From Lunularia cruciata (lineage: Eukaryota > Streptophyta > Marchantiopsida > Lunulariales > Lunulariaceae): a stretch of DNA of 64,000 nucleotides. The notes beneath the pieces are model-generated. The model ran no database searches and was not told where the DNA came from. It worked only from the letters and a program-made list of their open reading frames with translations. The stretch is taken from assembly GCA_948567375.1 (NCBI GenBank), contig OX419756.1, positions 67,532,333 through 67,596,332 on the forward strand. The letters are read 5' to 3'. Shown piece by piece: positions 58,351-64,000 of this stretch. Position numbers and translations under genes: made by a program. Position 1 is the first letter of the stretch. Each line of letters begins with the position of its first letter.

Positions 58351-59499
58351 GGGGTAATGGTAATATCAGTTCAAAAACCCATCACCCACTCTCTCTCACC
58401 GGCATTGGGTTCCACCAACTGCTATAATTGTGAGTCCCAAACAAGTCCAAGTTCTCCCTCTTGAAAAGCATGGGAGCTTAGGAAACTCATAAGTCTGCAA
58501 AATGCGGTTTTGGGCTATTTAACTAGGTTCACCATTAACATAGGTGACCTATCAACCATTACCACCATTTGAGGTTGATGTCCAACATCCAAGATGTCAT
58601 TAATAGTAATGTGGTCAAGTCATTAAATCTCATCATAAGCACACTAGAGAACCTCTATGGGTAAGAGGTTTGCCCACCAAGATGAAGATGATGAGCCCGT
58701 GATCCCACTCTGGCTGCATCTAACAACATGGCAGGTCCCATCCAAGAATGGACTTGATGTATACTCACCACCACTCGGGTGGAAGAATCACCCATCAAAG
58801 GGATGTTCTCCAAAATTTAAGCTTGAGAAATGGATTAATGAGCTTGTTGTAGTATATATAATATCTCTCAAAACACACCAGAATGGGAATCTTGAAGACC
58901 CAAACCTTGGCTAGCACATGTATGTCCCTAACATGGCCACCCAAAAAATTCAACAATGGGACCATGTTTCTCTATATCCTATGCCCCCCACAAGGAAATG
59001 TCTATTAGTAGGGTCTTTTGTTAACCCTTGACTTCTTACATCAATAACAAATCAAGATATTCATAGGCCAAGTGCACCACATGATGTAGAGAGACTTGCT
59101 TAGGAGTCTCATCTCTCTCCACATACAAGTACCTATATACTTGTATACCCACCTCTAGTATCACAACCAATCCAATGCTAATCTCACCAAACAACTCCAA
59201 GAGACATACTCCCTTTATTGGATACTATCAAGCAACGAGTGTGGTATCCATGATATCAAGGTAACTAACTCTAGATGCTCATCCTCACATTGGTCTCTTG
59301 GTGGTACAAAGGCTCCACTCCAAGCTTGTTGCACCAAAAAATCAGCATGTTATTGCAATGCCTCCTTTGAACTCCATAATGGAACATCCAAGGTGGATGG
59401 AATGATCTCACTCATACTCCAAATCTGAGTGATCTCCTCTAGTATTGGAGTATACTCTACATGGGTGTTCTCCTCCAATAAGTCACCAAGCCAAGTAAC

Positions 59500-61309
59500 A
59501 AAACCATTGAAAGCTGAAAATGACATCGCCATGGTCCTGGATTGTAGTGAGCCAAGATTGCCATTACTGAAGCATACAGGTAGGTGACATACTAATCTCT
59601 ACTTGGCTGCCATCCTGGTCTATATGAGGTTGTCTCCTCCCAATAGTCAATATTGAAACCCATGGAGTATAACAATGCTCTCCCAACTAACACATCATAT
59701 GACTCAGCTATTATCATAATGGCCTAAGCTCTTGCCAAAAAGTTATCAATCAGATGACCATACTGAATCTAAATAACAAGCTCTCCACATGTGATATATT
59801 ATGTAGAACCACCCCTTAGAGATGTCTGAATTTGAAATGAACACCTCTCCACATTGGTCTTCCGTAACTCTAGATTGACAACTATAGCCTTCCCCAACAT
59901 AAGGAGCTACACAGCAAAGTCTAATAAGATCCCCTATGGTGTATATACCTTCTTTGAAGGTCCCACCAAAAGAAAAATCCCCCTTTAGTCATCAAATAGG
60001 ACAACTCCAGGTACAAACCATGCTTGCTCAAAGGCCAGTCTAGTTGATAACTCTACCAATCTTGCCGCTACTGCTTGCCATAAACCACTCATTGCTAAGC
60101 GGATCCTATGCTCCTCAGCCAAGTTACTTCCACTGTCAACCACCTCTACTCTAGTAGAAGGAGCCACATCATCCCTACTCTCACAAAGCATGGCAGCCAA
60201 TCGGAACACTAGGGTTGGGTCAACCTCCAATGTAAACATATCACTGGTTGAGAATAATAGAAAGTGCATAATCAATTGAGCCGCCCCCAACAATCAAGCT
60301 AGACTCAAGGGGTGTAGTAGGTGGTGACTAAGTAGCAAGTAGTCTATCATGCACTCCATCACCACCTACCACAATTGCACTAGGATGTTTAGTAGCCATG
60401 GATGTTGTCTATAGTGCCTCATAGAGTGTAAAAGATTGGAGAAGTTTGACGTGTCTATTAGTCTCTCCTCTTTGTAAGTCCAACTTCATTGATGCTCCTC
60501 TAGGCTTTGGAGCACATACTACACTCCTAGTTACTTTGGCAAATGCATCTTCCTATGCTATTCCACACATGAAGTCCAAGACATCTCTATCACTAGCATA
60601 TGAGGTGGAAGCCTCAGCACTTGAATCTAATCTCCTATAAACTATGGCCATGCTAGCCAATTTGTGCTCCAACTGCTCAATCTAAGTAACTATGGTTGTA
60701 TCATAAGTAAGGGTGGGTAATGCATCCCTATCAGGCGTGGATCCTCCACCACCACCTCTACCACCTCATCCTCCATGACTTGGAGCTCCTCTACCACCTA
60801 CCATAGCAGCCCTACCACTCTATAACTCCAAGTGTAGGTCAAAGCATCAGTCATTGGTGTGGTCAAATTTGTGGCAATGCACTATGATGCACTAGAGGTA
60901 TCAAGTCCATTATCTTGAGTGCACTCTCTCTTGTGGTGAGGTCCACCACAAGTCTAACAAGCAACACCACCACTAATTGGTTATTGTTGACCTAAAAATG
61001 AAGGTAAGGGTCTAGTTACACTAGGCCCTCCACCCGCTCCATAGGATTTGGGCTGTCCACCGTATCCTTAGAAACCAACATGGCATGGTGCACTCTATTG
61101 CACTCTAGAAAACGTAATATTTGTGGATGGGGTCTTCCTACCAAATCCAAATGTCACCACTCTCTCTTCCATGATGTTGAGCTGAATACGCTATGCCAAA
61201 CCAAAGACTATTGCCAATGTAGGTGAAGTAGCCTATAACAACATAACATCATGAACTCTATGTTGCAACACCTTGTCTAGTATTCTATACCAAAACTAGA
61301 CTGCTTGAG
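59500..61309 (-). pseudogene. Gy2 gag end and protease (broken)
   Basis: A gag C-terminal stretch (ATSPTLAIVFGLA, RIQLNIMEERV) is followed by a knuckle C-stop-TCGGPHHKREC (CX2CX3HX4C, a spacing seen in plant gypsy elements) at about 60.96 kb. The frame 60293-59985 contains VDPTLVFRLAAML. The protease-like region further on shows LLMLGKAIVVNLEL and YDVLVGRALLYSMGFNID near 59.9-59.65 kb. The active-site DGG/DSG is degraded. Confidence 0.65.
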
Positions 61310-61945
61310 CTTGGTATTACAAGTACTTGAGAGATATTATTTATATAGAGATAAAGGATGGTTCTATATTAGTCATGATGAGTTAAAGTTAGCCAAAGCT
61401 AAGATAGAGGGGACTTTACTTTAGAGGAAGTAGAAAAGATGATCACCACTATTTTGGATTCTAGTGTGTTGACTTGGTATTATTCTCTAGGTGTTTGGCT
61501 TTGAGTAAAGAGTTGAGAACTCTTGGGCCCGCAATTTTTTTTGTTATGGATTTTTCTATAGTCCGAGGATAGCCCATGCAAAGGAATCTTTGACTTAGTG
61601 GTTCGGTCAAGATAACACCACATGCTTAGGGGAATATGCCCATGTGAATGGATATTTCTTTCTACTTTTTGATTTTCTTGACCTTTAGTCTAGTAACTTG
61701 AGTTATTACGATAATTAGTAATTTTAGTGCATAACTATTTCACAAGTATGTAAACAAGGGGTGACAAAGTACTCATCATCCTTTCATTTGCAACTATCTT
61801 TCTCTCATTTAGTTCTCTAGTGAGCAATGTCTTGAGTCTTGGAGTGTTAGCCTTGGAAGAGTATGATGGAGTTGAGGTAACTTGCCTTTTTAGTCCATGG
61901 CGCGCTACCATTATAGCTATCAAAGGTTCATCCTGAGTTTTTGCT
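61310..61945 (+). mobile_element. LTR-family copy D (5' truncated)
   Basis: It aligns with copies B and C from the TATTACAAGTACTTGAGAG block to ATCCTGAG, but lacks the first ~45 bases. The TATA box has mutated (TATGTAAA). It abuts the Gy2 gag at 61309. Confidence 0.7.
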
Positions 61946-64000
61946 ATGGATCCAAATGCAAAAATTTTGGTGTCAATGGAGAGCCATGAGAAGATGCTTC
62001 TACTATGATAAAGATTGCTCCATTTGACATGGATTTATGGAGATATCAACCTTAAAGTGAATACATCAAAATTCCTTCATGGAGAAGACTATTCTATGTT
62101 GAATGTTGGCAGAAACAAAGCTCTTAACGGCAAAGGCCTTTGGGACCATCCCCTTTGTACCTTTGCATACACAAAAATTAAAGCTAAATAACCACTCAAT
62201 GGTTTCTTACCTAAACATAAAAATATCCTTATATATCTTGGACAAAAAGTAGAAATATAGAACAAACTTGCACTATGACAAAAGATGGGATGCCATAGTC
62301 TACATCAGTGAAATCTTATACAATGAATAGGAATATGCTTACATGCCATCATACAAAATTCTCCAACATGGTGAGAGAATAATGACATTGTGATAAATAA
62401 AAGCTATTGCTATCTTGAATATCTAAGAAGTATTTGAGTTCTCCCAAGTCCTCCATATCAAACTCTCACTATAAAATATCTATTATTTATGAATGAGATA
62501 CTGGCATATACCGGTGATAATAAGGTTATCAACATATTTTTTTATTTTCTGAATGAGATATTGACATATAATGGTGGTAATAAGGTTATGAATAGAGATG
62601 AGCAATAAAAGTAAATTATCACCAACTTGTACTTGGTATAGCAAAAATTCTTTAAACTTAAAATCCAATGTAATGCTCTTCAATCTGAACTTACTCTTGT
62701 TAAGCATAGCTCTTGTAACTTGTGCAATCTGACAGTTCTTTTGCTTAGCAATTCTATTTCCTTGACATGTGTTACTACAAGTAATTTCATGCTTGAAACC
62801 TTGGTCATGTAGGAAAGTATCAAAATGATTTGAAAGGAACTTTCCTCCTTCATAAAAACATAATGTAGGTATGACAATCCGCTGTTGATGCTCTAATAGT
62901 ATAATTGTAAGGACAATTTTTTCCCTTGAGGATATGGGAAAAAATGACTAGAATTGAGAAAAAAGTGTCACGATGTCATAGTTCATTTATTGTTGCATAT
63001 TTAACCTCTTAGGTAGGAATCACTCCCAAAAGAAGGCTGTGTCACCCATTATGATAGACTATTGAAAAGAGAAACTGAATCACTTTCAAGATAGATTTAT
63101 TCCAAATTATTGCTTAAGGTGATAGTTTTCTTTACACCAAAGTCCTCTTCCATCTGAAGAGCCATTCTATCCCAAAGGCAAGTTCCAACCCAAAGATCAT
63201 TTCACCTCCAAGGTTGGTTTCACCCTAGAGGTACATTCAATCTCAAAGGTCCTATCACGCTATTTATTATGTACTACCCTTCCCTAAAAGGCCCAATCCC
63301 ACAAAATTAGTGAAATTGATTGACTGATTGGCTTTTCTATTCCATGATACTATCAACGCTCTAATTTTTGCAGAACCTCTCTCTACATTGTGTTGTTCCT
63401 TCAGAAATCCAAGGGTCACACATCCCAATCAAGTGTCAATGCCTCTCTACATTCAAACACTTATGTTCCTATCACAAGTTCCTCACTTCTACTCAACTAA
63501 CATGCAAGCAATGACACACAGTGTAGGTAATCATTGTGCTCAAATTTTTATTATGAAGAAAGCAAACTCATTTACATTGGGCTCCAACCACTTTATCCAA
63601 TTCCTACTTCTTGATCAAGATATTTAATGCATAAGGGGTGTTTGAAATCTTCTAATTACACCTACATCACTTCTCACTAATTGTATCTACATACCTTATC
63701 TTATCCTAAGTTGGATTAAGGATTGCCTACATGTCTACAGCTAGCTCAGATACTCATAATAAGCTCATCATTTTTTTTCTCCTCCAAGTTTACAATTGTA
63801 AGATCTTTGGCTACAAAATTGTCCCAACTACAAAAGTGTTTATTTAGACCAAAGGTATGTACCACCATGAAGATCTTTGGTGCAAAAGGTTGCTTGTGCA
63901 CCAAACGTCATTCTAGGCCAAAGATCTTCTACACTTAGCATATTTCTAGCATTTACCTTTGACTAGGGTTTCCTTCATCCTAAATTCATTCTAAGGAACT
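61946..64000. other. Unassigned sequence to window end
   Basis: No protein domain is recognised. A tandem duplication of about 60 bp lies at 62486-62605 (GAATGAGATA at 62491 and 62551). The word AAGATCTTTGG occurs at about 63798 and 63871, with its complement at about 63914. Short frames 63328-63627 and 63723-63938 have no support. Confidence 0.35.

Larger units (their letters stand above)
54831..61309 (-). mobile_element. Old minus-strand Ty3/gypsy element (Gy2), interrupted
   Basis: On minus the order is gag with knuckle (61.3-60.7 kb), protease (about 60.3-59.5), RT (about 58.3-56.82), then an LTR-family insertion (56139-56815), RNase H (56138-55700) and integrase (55.4-54.9). No LTRs of its own were found. 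Every domain has stops. The RT frame, read across the insertion, resumes correctly on the other side, showing that the insertion came later. Confidence 0.8.

Noticed and set aside
56139-61945. LTR copies C and D as the two LTRs of the gypsy element between them
   Set aside because: The TATA box and direction of C and D are plus, while all pol domains between are minus; C lies inside pol rather than at its end.

Overview
The window looks like a retrotransposon-dense nuclear chromosome segment of a land plant. I infer a seed-free lineage (bryophyte, lycophyte or fern), but the sequence does not fix the species. Supporting this are plant-type Ty3/gypsy and Ty1/copia elements, a chloroplast atpH fragment in the nuclear sequence, and one large intronless LRR-Roc-COR gene. 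Most reading frames are broken remnants of mobile elements. The only long intact gene is at 17331-21206 (+, 1291 aa).

1-16.7 kb is nested debris. A minus-strand gypsy element (gag, CCHC zinc knuckle, aspartic protease, start of pol; 3885 down to 436) is cut by an LTR that runs off the window start (1-435). Its primer-binding site (3859-3878) adjoins the end of an LTR family, here called L2, with long copies at about 4042-4860 and 14135-14930. Just upstream of each L2 copy (minus sense) lies the end of an unfamiliar long charged, coiled-coil ORF. This ORF family has two tandem copies (7494-4843 and about 9965-7900), a fragment at 14.9-15.3 kb and another copy at about 35.6-32.5 kb. Together these suggest a gypsy element with an extra ORF between pol and the 3' LTR. 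A degenerate plus-strand gypsy gag-protease sits at 9978-12100, and short tandem repeats at 16.3-16.6 kb.

16.7-23.3 kb is a visibly more GC-rich genic island: the ROCO-type gene and its flanks.

23.3-38.4 kb holds four copies of a small family with a protease-like DSGATTH motif (23.3-24.6, 25.3-26.3, 29.3-30.1 and 37.0-38.4 kb; the second is inverted). A large imperfect inverted repeat (about 27.49-29.28 against 30.5-32.47 kb) has a chloroplast atpH insertion in one arm and a 704-bp solo LTR with TATAT target duplications in the other.

38.4-43.2 kb is a copia element whose 5' LTR end plus primer-binding site is present three times in 89-bp steps. 44,238-50,837 is a structurally complete chromodomain gypsy element with matched LTRs and a perfect TTAGG target duplication, but many stop codons. 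52-54 kb is a strongly purine-biased, internally repetitive tract. 54.8-61.3 kb is an old minus-strand gypsy interrupted by an LTR at 56.1-56.8 kb, followed by a related LTR at 61.3-61.9 kb. The last 2 kb holds only a short tandem duplication.

Transposons dominate; apart from the ROCO gene I see no cellular pathway or operon-like grouping.
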